This document shows positions 55,723-63,716 of a stretch of DNA of 63,716 nt, one piece after another. The notes under the pieces are model-generated. The model searched no databases, was not told the DNA's origin, and was given only the letters and a program-made list of their open reading frames with translations. The DNA lies in NCBI GenBank assembly GCA_913063165.1, contig CAJXZL010000007.1, positions 1-63,716 of the forward strand. Reading direction: 5' to 3'. A program made the translations under genes and the position numbers. How positions within the stretch are numbered: position 1 is the stretch's first letter; the number at the start of each line of letters is the position of its first letter. The stretch is from an uncultured Saccharospirillaceae bacterium (GTDB taxonomy: Bacteria > Pseudomonadota > Gammaproteobacteria > Pseudomonadales > Natronospirillaceae).

Positions 55723-56964
55723 ATGAGTCGCAAACGTGTAGTTGTTACCGGGCTGGGAATGTTGACCCCACTGGGCAATAATGTGAAAGATACATGGGAC
55801 GGTATTTTGGCTGGCCGTAGCGGAATCACCAATATTAATCACTTTGATTCTTCAGATTTTGGCACCCATTTTTGTGGTGTCATTAAAGATTTTGACGCCA
55901 CCACCTACATTGATCGTAAAGACGTTAAGAAGATGGATGTCTTTATTCAATACGGTTTGGCAGCCAGTGTTCAAGCAATTGAAGACTCTGGTTTGGAAGT
56001 GACAGAGGCCAATGCCGATCGCATTGGAATCGCTATAGGCTCTGGAATCGGTGGCCTTGCAGGCATCGAACACAGCCATAATATTTTGAACAGCAAGGGT
56101 CCTAAGCGGATATCGCCGTTTTTTATTCCTTCAGCCATCATCAATATGATTGCTGGCAATTTGTCGATTCGCTATGGCATGAAGGGCCCCAATTATGCCA
56201 TTACAACGGCCTGTACGACCGGTTCACATAACATTGGCTACGCAGCCCGAACCATCGCCTATGGTGATGCTGACGTCATGATTGCTGGTGGCGCTGAGAA
56301 TGCATCAACACCCTTAGGTATGGCGGGTTTCTCTGCAGCGCGCGCTTTGTCGCAGCGCAATGATGATCCACAGGGCGCGAGCCGCCCTTGGGACCGCGAC
56401 CGTGATGGCTTTGTATTGTCAGACGGCGCTGGCATCATGGTATTGGAAGAATATGAACATGCTAAAAAACGTGGTGCACCTATCTACGCAGAATTAACGG
56501 GTTTTGGTATGAGCGGTGATGCCTATCACATGACCTCACCACCAGAAGATGGCCGCGGCGCGCGCCTTTCCATGGCTAATGCGGTACGCGATGCAGGCCT
56601 TGATCCCGTTGATATTCACTATATCAATGCACACGGCACATCAACAAATGCGGGCGATAAAGCAGAATCTCATGCCGCAAAATTGCTCTATGGCAACTAT
56701 GCTAACCAAGTGGTGATGAGTTCTACCAAGTCGATGATTGGTCACTTGTTGGGTGCAGCAGGCGCGGTTGAAGCCATATTTTCGGTTTTGGCGATTCGTG
56801 ATCAAGTAGCGCCACCGACGATCAATTTAGACAACCCAGATGATGGTTGTGATCTTGATTATGTGGCCCATCAGGCACGACCGATGCCTATACAGCACAG
56901 TCTATCGAATTCGTTTGGATTTGGCGGCACCAACGGCAGCTTGGTGTTCAGCAAAGTTAAATAA
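55723..56964 (+). CDS. fabF: 3-oxoacyl-ACP synthase II
   Basis: A 413-residue condensing enzyme extending acyl-ACP with malonyl-ACP. Catalytic Cys is in [14 protein letters not shown] near residue 164, His in [11 protein letters not shown] near 304 and His in [15 protein letters not shown] near 340. CTGGAGA gives a ribosome site. Initiation cannot be by this enzyme alone; FabY near the left end of the window is the likely starter. Confidence 0.96.
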   Translation: MSRKRVVVTGLGMLTPLGNNVKDTWDGILAGRSGITNINHFDSSDFGTHFCGVIKDFDATTYIDRKDVKKMDVFIQYGLAASVQAIEDSGLEVTEANADRIGIAIGSGIGGLAGIEHSHNILNSKGPKRISPFFIPSAIINMIAGNLSIRYGMKGPNYAITTACTTGSHNIGYAARTIAYGDADVMIAGGAENASTPLGMAGFSAARALSQRNDDPQGASRPWDRDRDGFVLSDGAGIMVLEEYEHAKKRGAPIYAELTGFGMSGDAYHMTSPPEDGRGARLSMANAVRDAGLDPVDIHYINAHGTSTNAGDKAESHAAKLLYGNYANQVVMSSTKSMIGHLLGAAGAVEAIFSVLAIRDQVAPPTINLDNPDDGCDLDYVAHQARPMPIQHSLSNSFGFGGTNGSLVFSKVK

Positions 56965-57090
56965 TGGATGGGTGCAAATATAGGTAGCTAGTTACCCACC
57001 GCAGTGCCACAACACGGCGGACTATCGCAAGGCATTGGCACCTGACTGGTGGGTGCCACTTGCGTCATATCTAGAGAGGAAGCGTCTGTG

Positions 57091-57930
57091 ATGACCACCG
57101 TTTGGATCAACGGCCAAGGGCAAGATCATCTCAAGCTACCTCATCGTGGCCTTGCTTATGGCGACGGCATTTTTGAAACACTCCGGATTCAACACAATAG
57201 GGCGCCCCTGCTGTCAGCACACCTCAAGCGCCTTGCACATAGCGCGCACACGTTGGGTTTTGGCACTGGATTCAACATTCAGTCTATAGAAGCACAGGTG
57301 CTGTCGGTACTGTCATCAGGACACAATCACTGCGGTGTGCTCAAAATACTGGTGTTAAGGCATCACCAGGGTAGGGGATATGCTTTTGTGGATGGAACAC
57401 CTGACGTGATTGTCGAGTTTTATCCTGCTGACCTTTTGCCCTTTGGATGGGAGTTGCCGCCATTACAGGTGGGGCGTTGTGACAGTGTGGTGTCGGTAAA
57501 TCGACAATTGGCCGGTCACAAGCACCTCAATCGTATCGATTCAGTGTTAGCGGCCGCAGAAGTGCGAGCGCAACAGTGGGATGACGGATTTCGCTTTGTT
57601 GGTGACCAGCTGGTTGAAGCCACCAGTGCTAACGTTTTTTTAGTGAAAGGCAATTGTTTAAAAACCCCTGAGATTGATCTGGCAGGCGTTAAAGGGGTAG
57701 CACGTGAGCATATTTTGGCGTTGGCCCCAGCGCATTTTGATGCGGTGGTAGTTGGCGAGATTACTGAATCCGATGTCTGTGAAGCAGAAGCCGTATTTGT
57801 GAGTAACGCTGTGATATTGTTGCGTCAGGTAGGCTCATTTACGCTGGGTACTCAGCGTGTCGAATATACGCAACAGCCCCCTGGGTTATTGCAATTGATA
57901 AACAGTTTACGTGAGGAAATGAGTCGGTGA
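57091..57930 (+). CDS. pabC: Aminodeoxychorismate lyase
   Basis: A protein of about 279 residues, a fold-type IV PLP enzyme that makes 4-aminobenzoate for folate. MTTVWINGQGQ with LPHRGLAYGDGIFETLR near residues 17-33 and the cofactor lysine in GHKHLNRID near 143-151 are visible. The SANVFLV segment near 177 is typical. I chose the ATG preceded by GAGAGGAAG; a longer frame upstream is not family-like. Position between fabF and mltG is standard. Confidence 0.9.
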   Translation: MTTVWINGQGQDHLKLPHRGLAYGDGIFETLRIQHNRAPLLSAHLKRLAHSAHTLGFGTGFNIQSIEAQVLSVLSSGHNHCGVLKILVLRHHQGRGYAFVDGTPDVIVEFYPADLLPFGWELPPLQVGRCDSVVSVNRQLAGHKHLNRIDSVLAAAEVRAQQWDDGFRFVGDQLVEATSANVFLVKGNCLKTPEIDLAGVKGVAREHILALAPAHFDAVVVGEITESDVCEAEAVFVSNAVILLRQVGSFTLGTQRVEYTQQPPGLLQLINSLREEMSR

Positions 57931-58973
57931 ATGGGCGTTGGTTTTACGGGATATTGTTTGTACTTGTCGCAGGGTTGTCTGCCGCCAGTCTTTATATCTA
58001 CGATGTATTAATGCAACCCAATGGCAATGACAGCAGCCAAGTGGTGACCATTACGCCTGGCAGTGCGTTGTATCCTGTATTACGTGGGCTTGAGCGAGAC
58101 GGCACTATCAAAGACGCTCGGGTAGCCCGTTGGTATGCCCGTGCAGCAGGCTTAGAAGGCATTAGGGCGGGTGAATTTGAGGTGCCCGCCACGGCAACTC
58201 TGGTCGATATACTTCGCTTGTTTAATAGCGATGCCGTTTTGCAGTATCAGGTAACCCTGGTTGAAGGACTTACTGCGCGGGATTACATCGATTTGCTGAA
58301 ACAACAACCAAAACTTCGGTCGGTGATCAATGACTGGACCCCAGAACAATTGCTTGCGGCCATTGGCGCCACAGAAACCCACCTAGAAGGGTTGTTTGCA
58401 CCAGAAACCTATAGTTACACTGCCGGCAGCACCGATATCGATATCCTAAAGCAAGCTTACAAGCGGCAAGTAGCCATACTCGATACGGCGTGGGCTGGTC
58501 GGGCTAAAGATTTGCCCCTTAAAACACCTTATGAAGCCCTGGTGTTGGCGTCGGTTATCGAAAAAGAAACGGGCCAAGCCTCAGAACGACCTGATATCGC
58601 CGGCGTATTCGTGCGCCGTTTGCAGCAGGGTATTCGTTTGCAATCAGACCCGACCACTATTTATGGGATCGGCCCTGATTTTGATGGCAACCTGACGCGG
58701 AAGCACTTGAGAACGCCAAACGATCACAACACCTATGCGATGTTCGGCCTTCCAAAGACGCCTATTGCCAATCCGGGCGCCGCTGCGATCAATGCAGCAC
58801 TGCACCCGGCTGATGGGTCAAGTTTGTTCTTTGTAGCCAAGGGCGATGGCAGTCATCAGTTTTCGACCACACTTGAAGCGCACAACCAGGCCGTTTTACA
58901 GTATCAGCGGTATGGTCGGCGTTCCGACTATCAATCATCACCTACGAGCACAGCAACGGATGAATCGCGGTAA
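57927..58973 (+). CDS. mltG: Endolytic murein transglycosylase MltG
   Basis: A 348-residue YceG-type protein with one N-terminal transmembrane helix (about 4-26) and a periplasmic domain. The catalytic Glu lies in LASVIEKETGQASERP near residues 208-223, and QSDPTTIYGIG follows near 240-250. It cuts growing glycan strands and so ends chain elongation. The start is GTG, overlapping the pabC stop by four bases; the end overlaps tmk by 14. Confidence 0.92.
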   Translation: MNGRWFYGILFVLVAGLSAASLYIYDVLMQPNGNDSSQVVTITPGSALYPVLRGLERDGTIKDARVARWYARAAGLEGIRAGEFEVPATATLVDILRLFNSDAVLQYQVTLVEGLTARDYIDLLKQQPKLRSVINDWTPEQLLAAIGATETHLEGLFAPETYSYTAGSTDIDILKQAYKRQVAILDTAWAGRAKDLPLKTPYEALVLASVIEKETGQASERPDIAGVFVRRLQQGIRLQSDPTTIYGIGPDFDGNLTRKHLRTPNDHNTYAMFGLPKTPIANPGAAAINAALHPADGSSLFFVAKGDGSHQFSTTLEAHNQAVLQYQRYGRRSDYQSSPTSTATDESR

Positions 58974-59592
58974 ATTTATCACCCTAGAAGGGGTGGAAGG
59001 TGTTGGGAAAAGCACCAATTTAAGCTATTTAACGGATTATTTGGCGGCTGCCAATATCCCTTTTGTGGTCACCAGAGAGCCAGGTGGTACACCTTTGGCG
59101 GAAGAAATCAGAGCCATGGTATTGGCACCGCGCGACGAGCCTGTTGCCCCTTTGGCTGAACTGTTAATGGTATTTGCCGCCAGAGCCCAACATATTGAAC
59201 AATTTATTGTGCCGCATTTAGATGCAGGTACCTGGGTGGTTTCAGATCGCTTTACCGATGCGACCTATGCCTATCAGGGTTGCGGTCGTGGGATAGATAC
59301 TGCGGCCATTCTGGAGCTAGAAAGACTGGTACAAGGCGCTATGCAGCCTGATTTGACCCTGTATCTCGATTGCCCACCTGAAATCGGTATGGCACGGGCA
59401 GATGCAAGAGCCGCCCTTGATCGCATTGAAACGGCAGGTATGGACTTTATGAATCGCGTGAGAGCAGGGTATTTGGCCCGGATTTCACAATATCCCCAGC
59501 GATTTGTCACCATCGATGCTTCGGTGGCCCTTCCGCAAGTAAAGGCACAATTGATCGCTGCATTAGATGCCCGTATCGGGAGTTTGCTGTAA
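58960..59592 (+). CDS. tmk: Thymidylate kinase
   Basis: A 210-residue kinase making dTDP from dTMP. P-loop EGVEGVGKST near residues 9-18, VTREPGGTPLAEEIR near 36-50, and SDRFTDATYAYQGCGRGID near 94-112 are standard. The ATG giving MNRGKF is the only sensible start: longer frame upstream is read out of frame with mltG. It shares one base with holB. Confidence 0.94.
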   Translation: MNRGKFITLEGVEGVGKSTNLSYLTDYLAAANIPFVVTREPGGTPLAEEIRAMVLAPRDEPVAPLAELLMVFAARAQHIEQFIVPHLDAGTWVVSDRFTDATYAYQGCGRGIDTAAILELERLVQGAMQPDLTLYLDCPPEIGMARADARAALDRIETAGMDFMNRVRAGYLARISQYPQRFVTIDASVALPQVKAQLIAALDARIGSLL

Positions 59593-60584
59593 TGGCGCTT
59601 TTTCCTTGGTTAAACAGTGGCTATCAGCAGTTAACCCATTTGGTTTCCGAGGACCGTTTGCCACACGCCCTGTTATTATCCAGTGCCGGTGGCCTTGGCA
59701 TCCAGTCATTAGCAGAAGCCTTGGCAGCAACCATTTTGTGCTTGGCACCGACACCAACCGCGCAAGGTGCGCATGCCTGTGGCACCTGTAAGTCTTGTTT
59801 GCTGGTCACCAATGGATCGCATCCCGATTATCGCGTGGTCAGTCACCGCGAAGGCAAGAAGCAAATCGCTGTGGACGATGTTCGCGATGCCATGCACTTT
59901 TTGCAGCAGACGGCACAACAGGGCCATCATAAAGTCTTGGTAATCACACCGGCAGAAACATTGAATAAAGCGTCGGCCAATGCGTTATTAAAAAGTTTGG
60001 AAGAACCACCAGCGGGTACCTTTCTTATCCTGTTATCTGATCGACCCGCATCGCTGTTGGCAACTATTCGTAGCCGGTGTTTTAAGCATGCCATTGCCAC
60101 TCCCGATCATGAAACCTCGCATCAATGGCTGTCAGGCAATATTCAGGATCCAGAAACAGTGAATTTACTGTTGTCTGTATGCAATGACCGCCCCTGTGAG
60201 GCTCTGAGGTTCTACGAGCAGGGCAGTCTCGATATAAGAAGTAAGTTGATCGAAGATTTGAATAAGCTAATGGGGAAGCACCTGGGGCCTTCTGAGATAG
60301 CCGGTCGGTGGAACAAATTGCCGATGGATCAGGTGTTATTTTGGTTGTCACTCTGGCTTACCGATATGTCGCGTTTCCTTGGCAGCAAGGGCTTGGTTAC
60401 ATTAAGAGACCCAATGATGGTCAAGATCACAAAATATACCGTCCGACATGCGAAAGCGGTTTCCATTTTTGGTCTCACTGACGATATACTGTCGTATAAG
60501 TCAGGATTAGAAAGACAAACGAATCTTAATCCACAATTGGTACTCGAAGAGATATTGATTACCTGGCATGACATGATTTTTTGA
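59592..60584 (+). CDS. holB: DNA polymerase III delta-prime subunit
   Basis: A 330-residue clamp-loader subunit. AAA+ region starts with HALLLSSAGGLGIQSLAEAL, a P-loop-like segment without a full GKT, as usual for delta-prime. Cysteines near residues 57-70 (HACGTCKSC) bind zinc. ETLNKASANALLKSLEEPPAGT near 120-141 and TIRSRC near 158 are well conserved. Confidence 0.92.
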   Translation: MALFPWLNSGYQQLTHLVSEDRLPHALLLSSAGGLGIQSLAEALAATILCLAPTPTAQGAHACGTCKSCLLVTNGSHPDYRVVSHREGKKQIAVDDVRDAMHFLQQTAQQGHHKVLVITPAETLNKASANALLKSLEEPPAGTFLILLSDRPASLLATIRSRCFKHAIATPDHETSHQWLSGNIQDPETVNLLLSVCNDRPCEALRFYEQGSLDIRSKLIEDLNKLMGKHLGPSEIAGRWNKLPMDQVLFWLSLWLTDMSRFLGSKGLVTLRDPMMVKITKYTVRHAKAVSIFGLTDDILSYKSGLERQTNLNPQLVLEEILITWHDMIF

Positions 60585-60595
60585 GGTGACACACG

Positions 60596-60943
60596 ATGGC
60601 AGGTGCCGGCGGTAGAAGTGGTATTTTAACCCTTACAATGAAAGATAAGGCGGTGTTATATGCAGCCTATATGCCGTTTGTCATTGGGGGTGGTTTGTTT
60701 ATCGCAACCAATAAAAAGTTCAAATTGGGTGATGAGGTGTTTTTGCTCCTGAATCTGATGGAAGAACCCGAAAAGATACCTGTGGCCGGCAAGGTGATTT
60801 GGCTGACCCCTAAGGGCGCACAGGGTAACCGCGCTACCGGGATTGGCGTGCAGTTTGATAAAACCAGTATATTGGCCAAAGATAAGATTGAAACCTACCT
60901 CGCTGGTGCACTGAATTCAGATAAGCCCACCCATACGATGTGA
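60596..60943 (+). CDS. pilZ: PilZ-domain protein, type IV pilus PilZ-like
   Basis: A 115-residue protein. It has the PilZ beta-barrel pattern: LYAAYMPFVIGGGLFIATNKKFKLGDEVFLLLNLM then VAGKVIWLTPKG and GIGVQFD. The RxxxR and D/NxSxxG c-di-GMP-binding motifs are not present, as in P. aeruginosa PilZ (which is also next to holB). It is needed for type IV pilus assembly in that species. 11 bases from holB. Confidence 0.9.
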   Translation: MAGAGGRSGILTLTMKDKAVLYAAYMPFVIGGGLFIATNKKFKLGDEVFLLLNLMEEPEKIPVAGKVIWLTPKGAQGNRATGIGVQFDKTSILAKDKIETYLAGALNSDKPTHTM

Positions 60944-61374
60944 CAAGTCCTAGGGTGCGCTTAGCGTGCCCAAAGGCAACCCCCGTTACAGACTGATACC
61001 TATCTTGAATGTCGTCAATGCATGCCCTCGACTGCAATAGGCTAGCTGCTGAGCGCGACCTATCCAAGATCAGGGGTCTATCGCGTGAATAGGGCCTGCA
61101 CAAGCAATCCAGCGTAATACCCAAACACTCCAACGTAATACCCAAGCAATCCAACGTAATACCCAAACACCTGAGTTCATTGGCGTTTGCCAGCGGTAGA
61201 TTCGCGGCCCTAGGCGGTATTTATACAATTGGGTGTCTGGCATTGAAGGGGCGTGGCGACAGGAGGGTCGTTTGAAGGGTTAACGAGGCCGAAACCTCGT
61301 TTTGCTTATATCACAGTCGTGTCATTTAGCACGCTTGGCATCCGCCCATTAGGCGAATCACCAGAACGACAGCA
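60944..61374. other. Intergenic region after pilZ, no gene seen
   Basis: About 431 bases. The usual next gene (tatD-like) is absent. It contains a 21-bp tandem repeat listed separately. No credible coding frame was found; GAGGCCGAAACCTC near 61285 may form a small hairpin. Confidence 0.45.
61108..61166. repeat. 21-bp tandem repeat
   Basis: TCCAGCGTAATACCCAA, TCCAACGTAATACCCAA and TCCAACGTAATACCCAA begin 21 bases apart, separated by ACAC/GCAA variants. Three copies in the pilZ downstream gap. No function apparent. Confidence 0.9.
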
Positions 61375-61947
61375 TTACTGATCGCTGTATTTGCCTGCGA
61401 TATTGGCGTAAAACTTCTTCATCTCAGCCATGTCGACATCGATATCGCCAGTCGGATAAAAGGTAGGTCCAAAACCGCCGGTTTTTCTTGGGTAGTCTAG
61501 GTAACCCATGCCAATCGGCACCTGAGCGCCAGTCGCTATGTAGTAAAAACCGGTTTTCCATTGGGCCACTTTTGCGCGTGTACCTTCAGGCGGTACGGCA
61601 ACCACTAAGCGGTCTCTGGCATTAAAGGCATCAATGGTCTGTTGCACAATGTTATTGGTCTTCGATCTCTGAATGGCAATGCCGCCCATCCATCGCATGA
61701 TAGGGCCCATAGGTCCCTTAAATAAGCTGTCTTTACCCATCCAGTAGATGTCAAAGCCAAATACAAAAGCCATAGACAGGGTAATAGGGAAGTCCCAGTT
61801 TGAGGTATGCGGCACTGCAACCAGAATGTATTTCTGTTCTGTAGGTGGTTGACCTTCCAGTTTCCATCCAGCGAGTTTTAACCCGATAATCGCAATGCCT
61901 TTGCATATTTGTTTCACCACAGGGGTGTTATAAATAGTTCGTTGCAA
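61375..61947 (-). CDS. Lysophospholipid acyltransferase (PlsC-like) family protein
   Basis: A 190-residue protein with the acyltransferase motif HTSNWD (HX4D, near residues 47-52), GKDSLFKGPMGPIMRWMGGIAI near 72-93 and VPPEGTR near 118-124. The fold resembles PlsC-type or 1-acylglycerol-3-phosphate acyltransferases. It is shorter than PlsC (about 245) and lacks obvious membrane helices, so the acceptor is uncertain. Alone on this strand. Confidence 0.85.
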   Translation of the reverse strand: MQRTIYNTPVVKQICKGIAIIGLKLAGWKLEGQPPTEQKYILVAVPHTSNWDFPITLSMAFVFGFDIYWMGKDSLFKGPMGPIMRWMGGIAIQRSKTNNIVQQTIDAFNARDRLVVAVPPEGTRAKVAQWKTGFYYIATGAQVPIGMGYLDYPRKTGGFGPTFYPTGDIDVDMAEMKKFYANIAGKYSDQ

Positions 61948-62395
61948 TCTGATACTCCTGGTATGTAGTCATTATGTGGCGTCGTAAAGCGCGTTAGCTT
62001 GTCACAGTGCCGATGTTAGGAATGAATACCTTTGCCTTTTGTCACGTGGACTACAACACGGCTGTTCTCTGGGAAGACATCGGTGTCGATAGCGGCTTGG
62101 GTTTTCTGTTAAACCCGATGCAAAACCCAGGTCGTACTGGGTAGTGAAATGTGTCTAATCAGGGTATTGGTCGTCTGATGTGCCTGACTGCTCATCGCAG
62201 AAGTATCGTTACCAAGCGCAGTCTCCGCGATCCTGCACAGGATAATATTGATCCTATGGTATCATGGTTTACGCTATATGCATCTGTAGTTGTGGTTTAT
62301 TTTTATGTATAAATAACATTAATAAATCATCATAAATAACTGTTTTATAACATTATTAATTTATCATTAAGGTCATTTATTAGGAATCCGATACC
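61948..62395. promoter_or_regulatory. Intergenic region, AT-rich promoter zone before DUF1285 gene
   Basis: About 448 bases. The right 100 bases are very AT-rich, with repeated ATAAATAA/ATTAAT motifs and CATTTATTAGGAA just before the start. Probable strong promoter or curved DNA. The left part holds no gene I can support. Confidence 0.5.
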
Positions 62396-62917
62396 ATGGA
62401 TTTGAAGATGTTAGAGCAACAGCTGTCGGGAAATTTACCGCCCGTTGATCAGTGGCACCCGGCTCATTGTGGGACGATGGATTTGCTTATTGACCGAGAT
62501 GGTCGGTGGATTCATGAAGGCAGTGAAATAAAACGGCCTGAAATGGTAAAGCTGTTTTACCGAATTTTGCGGAAGGACGCCGATGGATACGTCTTGGTCA
62601 CGCCGGTCGAAAAAATTAGCATACAGGTCGCGATAGAACCCTTTGTGCTCATCGATGCGGTGTTTGAAGACGGTGTTTGGGTGTTTATCGCCAAGTCGGG
62701 TGAGCGGATTCCGCTCTGTGATCAACATCCTATGGCGGTATCGCACCATGAAGTGCTCGGTGACTATCCTCGGATATTGGTACGCAGCAACCTGTGGGCG
62801 CATTTCCATCGGAATCTATTCTTTAGAATGGCTGAACAGGCAGCCCATACAGTGACTGATACAGGTGCTGATTCTTGGGTCTTACACAGCGCAGATAAAG
62901 ACTGGGCGTTTGGTTAA
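62396..62917 (+). CDS. DUF1285 family protein
   Basis: A 173-residue protein. WHPAHCGTMDLLIDRDGRWIHEGSEIKRPEMVKLFYRILRKDADGYVLVTPVEK and the later WVHS or VLHSAD end match DUF1285 proteins found across gammaproteobacteria; the family has two beta-rich domains and no known function. TTAGGAA precedes the ATG. Complete. Confidence 0.88.
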   Translation: MDLKMLEQQLSGNLPPVDQWHPAHCGTMDLLIDRDGRWIHEGSEIKRPEMVKLFYRILRKDADGYVLVTPVEKISIQVAIEPFVLIDAVFEDGVWVFIAKSGERIPLCDQHPMAVSHHEVLGDYPRILVRSNLWAHFHRNLFFRMAEQAAHTVTDTGADSWVLHSADKDWAFG

Positions 62918-63053
62918 GCCTGCCAACTCAGAATGCTCAGCAGGTTATTGCATTTTTGACTGCTGACGGGGGAGTAATCATGCAGGTCGATTTCATGGAT
63001 TGTCCAGAAACCCAATGCGCAGCTGTGTGGCAATTTGGCGCGCCAGCATTGCA

Positions 63054-63089
63054 GCATTGAAGCATTGAAGCATTGAAGCATTGAAGTAT
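63054..63089. repeat. 8-bp tandem repeat (GCATTGAA)n
   Basis: GCATTGAA occurs four times head to tail, then a broken GTATT copy. Confidence 0.92.
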
Positions 63090-63233
63090 TAGACCGTTCA
63101 GCAATAGATCGCTTGGCGTGTTGAAAGGCGTTTGTCGTTACGTGCGCACCAGAACTCCGGCATAGACTTACAAAACCTGCGCACGACCACTGCGTATGAA
63201 TACAGGGCGGTATTTGGCTCTTCCTATGTGCTA

Positions 63234-63297
63234 CCCAAACCCAAGCCCAAGCCCAAGCCCAAGCCCAAGCCCAAGCCCATGCCCATGCCCAAGCCCG
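63234..63297. repeat. 6-bp microsatellite (CCCAAG)n
   Basis: CCCAAA then CCCAAG repeated about eight times in a row with two CCCATG variants near the end. One strand could encode Lys-Pro runs, the other Gly-Leu runs. Confidence 0.92.
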
Positions 63298-63580
63298 TGA
63301 AAGAACACAGGGTGGCGCCGTTCGTGTCTCCTTTCTCCATTATCCTGTCTGTCACTGCGCCTGCGCCTGCGCACGACATCTGGGTCCGTAGGCACTTGAT
63401 GCCATGGACTGGTATAACGCCGGCAGCAACCTGACATGAGGTGTGGCTGTCATCCCAGGGGAGGTAGCGGCCGATTTCCCCGTGTTCTGTCACTATGTCA
63501 ACGTTGGACGACTGGTGCAGCCGGACTCCATGACAACCCACGTCTATTTACTGTGCGCTTAGCAGGTTTGATGTGCCATA

Positions 63581-63608
63581 AAAAAAGGACTCTAGTGAGT
63601 CCTTTTTT
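63581..63608. terminator. Rho-independent terminator for the ETF-QO gene
   Basis: AAAAAAGGACTC pairs with GAGTCCTTTTTT around TAGT. Sits 17 bases past the stop of the minus-strand gene at the window edge. Confidence 0.88.
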
Positions 63609-63624
63609 GTTCGTGCGGCAAGCC

Positions 63625-63716
63625 TTACATATTGGGGTAATTTGGACCGCCGCCACCTTCTGGCGATACCCAGTTGATATTTTGTGTCGGGTCTTTAATG
63701 TCGCACGTTTTGCAGT
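63625..63716 (-). CDS. Electron transfer flavoprotein-ubiquinone oxidoreductase, 3' end only
   Basis: Only the last 30 codons are inside the window: CKTCDIKDPTQNINWVSPEG and then GGGPNYPNM. This is the C-terminus of ETF:quinone oxidoreductase, including two of the cysteines (CxxC) of its 4Fe-4S cluster. The enzyme passes electrons from acyl-CoA dehydrogenases through ETF to the quinone pool. The rest continues past the right edge. Confidence 0.88.
   Translation of the reverse strand, partial: CKTCDIKDPTQNINWVSPEGGGGPNYPNM

Larger units (their letters stand above)
62918..63577. other. Intergenic region with simple repeats, no gene seen
   Basis: About 660 bases. It has an 8-bp and a 6-bp microsatellite, listed separately. 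A 100-codon frame from 63132 with Lys-Pro runs is made by the 6-bp repeat and has no start support. Nothing else recognised. Confidence 0.45.

Noticed and set aside
63132..63434. 100-codon frame with a Lys-Pro run, and its minus-strand Gly-Leu counterpart
   Set aside because: The run is the 6-bp microsatellite read in frame. There is no family resemblance, start support or signal sequence; TonB-like proteins have Lys-Pro runs but also other parts not found here.

Overview
The window looks like a chromosomal segment of a marine-type gammaproteobacterium, perhaps an Oceanospirillales-like relative of Pseudomonas. This placement is inferred from gene content and order only. The blocks lpxK-kdsB-LMW phosphatase-murB, rne/rluC/sppA/maf, yceD-rpmF and fabD-fabG-acpP-fabF-pabC-mltG-tmk-holB-pilZ follow the gammaproteobacterial or pseudomonad order. 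FabY, a Pseudomonas-type initiating ketoacyl synthase, is also present. Base composition looks close to balanced, with AT-richer islands around the cassette remnant (about 28.6-29.8 kb) and the ppdK gene (about 46-49.9 kb). No phage, CRISPR array, intact insertion sequence or rRNA was found.

Layout: A tRNA-Val(GAC) opens the window. An N-formylglutamate amidohydrolase-type gene, a glutamine-synthetase-like gene, an aldehyde dehydrogenase and an iron alcohol dehydrogenase follow (0.4-5.2 kb). Together they suggest gamma-glutamyl-dependent breakdown of an amino alcohol. Next come fabY and a divergent AraC-type regulator, an arsC-wrbA-DUF2069 operon, and a branched-chain 2-oxo acid dehydrogenase operon (E1 alpha, E1 beta, E2). 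From 15.0 to 21.1 kb is a tightly overlapping envelope operon: ExbB/TolQ-like, ExbD/TolR-like, MsbA, LpxK, KdsB, LMW phosphatase, MurB. It ends in a nested tandem repeat array. lexA with two operator-like SOS boxes, a DMT exporter, a hydrolase-fold protein, a K+/H+ antiporter-like protein, DAHP synthase and an alpha-glucan phosphorylase follow.

At 28.7-29.75 kb there is an orphan integron-cassette remnant: a SnoaL-like gene, an attC-like site, a decayed GNAT gene and short tandem repeats. Then come cysB, a cardiolipin synthase, an SDR, a GNAT, and a compact three-gene membrane module in which a seven-CXXCH cytochrome lies between two small HAMP-like membrane proteins. prpE, a PaiB-like gene, rne, rluC, sppA, maf, purU and an isolated ppdK lead to yceD-rpmF and the fatty-acid synthesis cluster. 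There plsX and fabH are missing, and a P1-family peptidase and an HD-GYP protein with an altered HD motif occupy the space. The cluster continues through folate, peptidoglycan, thymidylate, clamp-loader and pilus genes. The window ends with an acyltransferase, a DUF1285 protein, low-complexity repeats and the 3' end of an electron-transfer-flavoprotein:quinone oxidoreductase gene.

The most unusual items are the heptaheme/HAMP-stub module (34.2-36.2 kb), the attC-bearing cassette remnant, the presumed gamma-glutamyl pathway cluster, the nested repeat array after murB, and the altered HD-GYP protein in the slot normally holding plsX. All functional statements are from reading the sequence; no database search was run.
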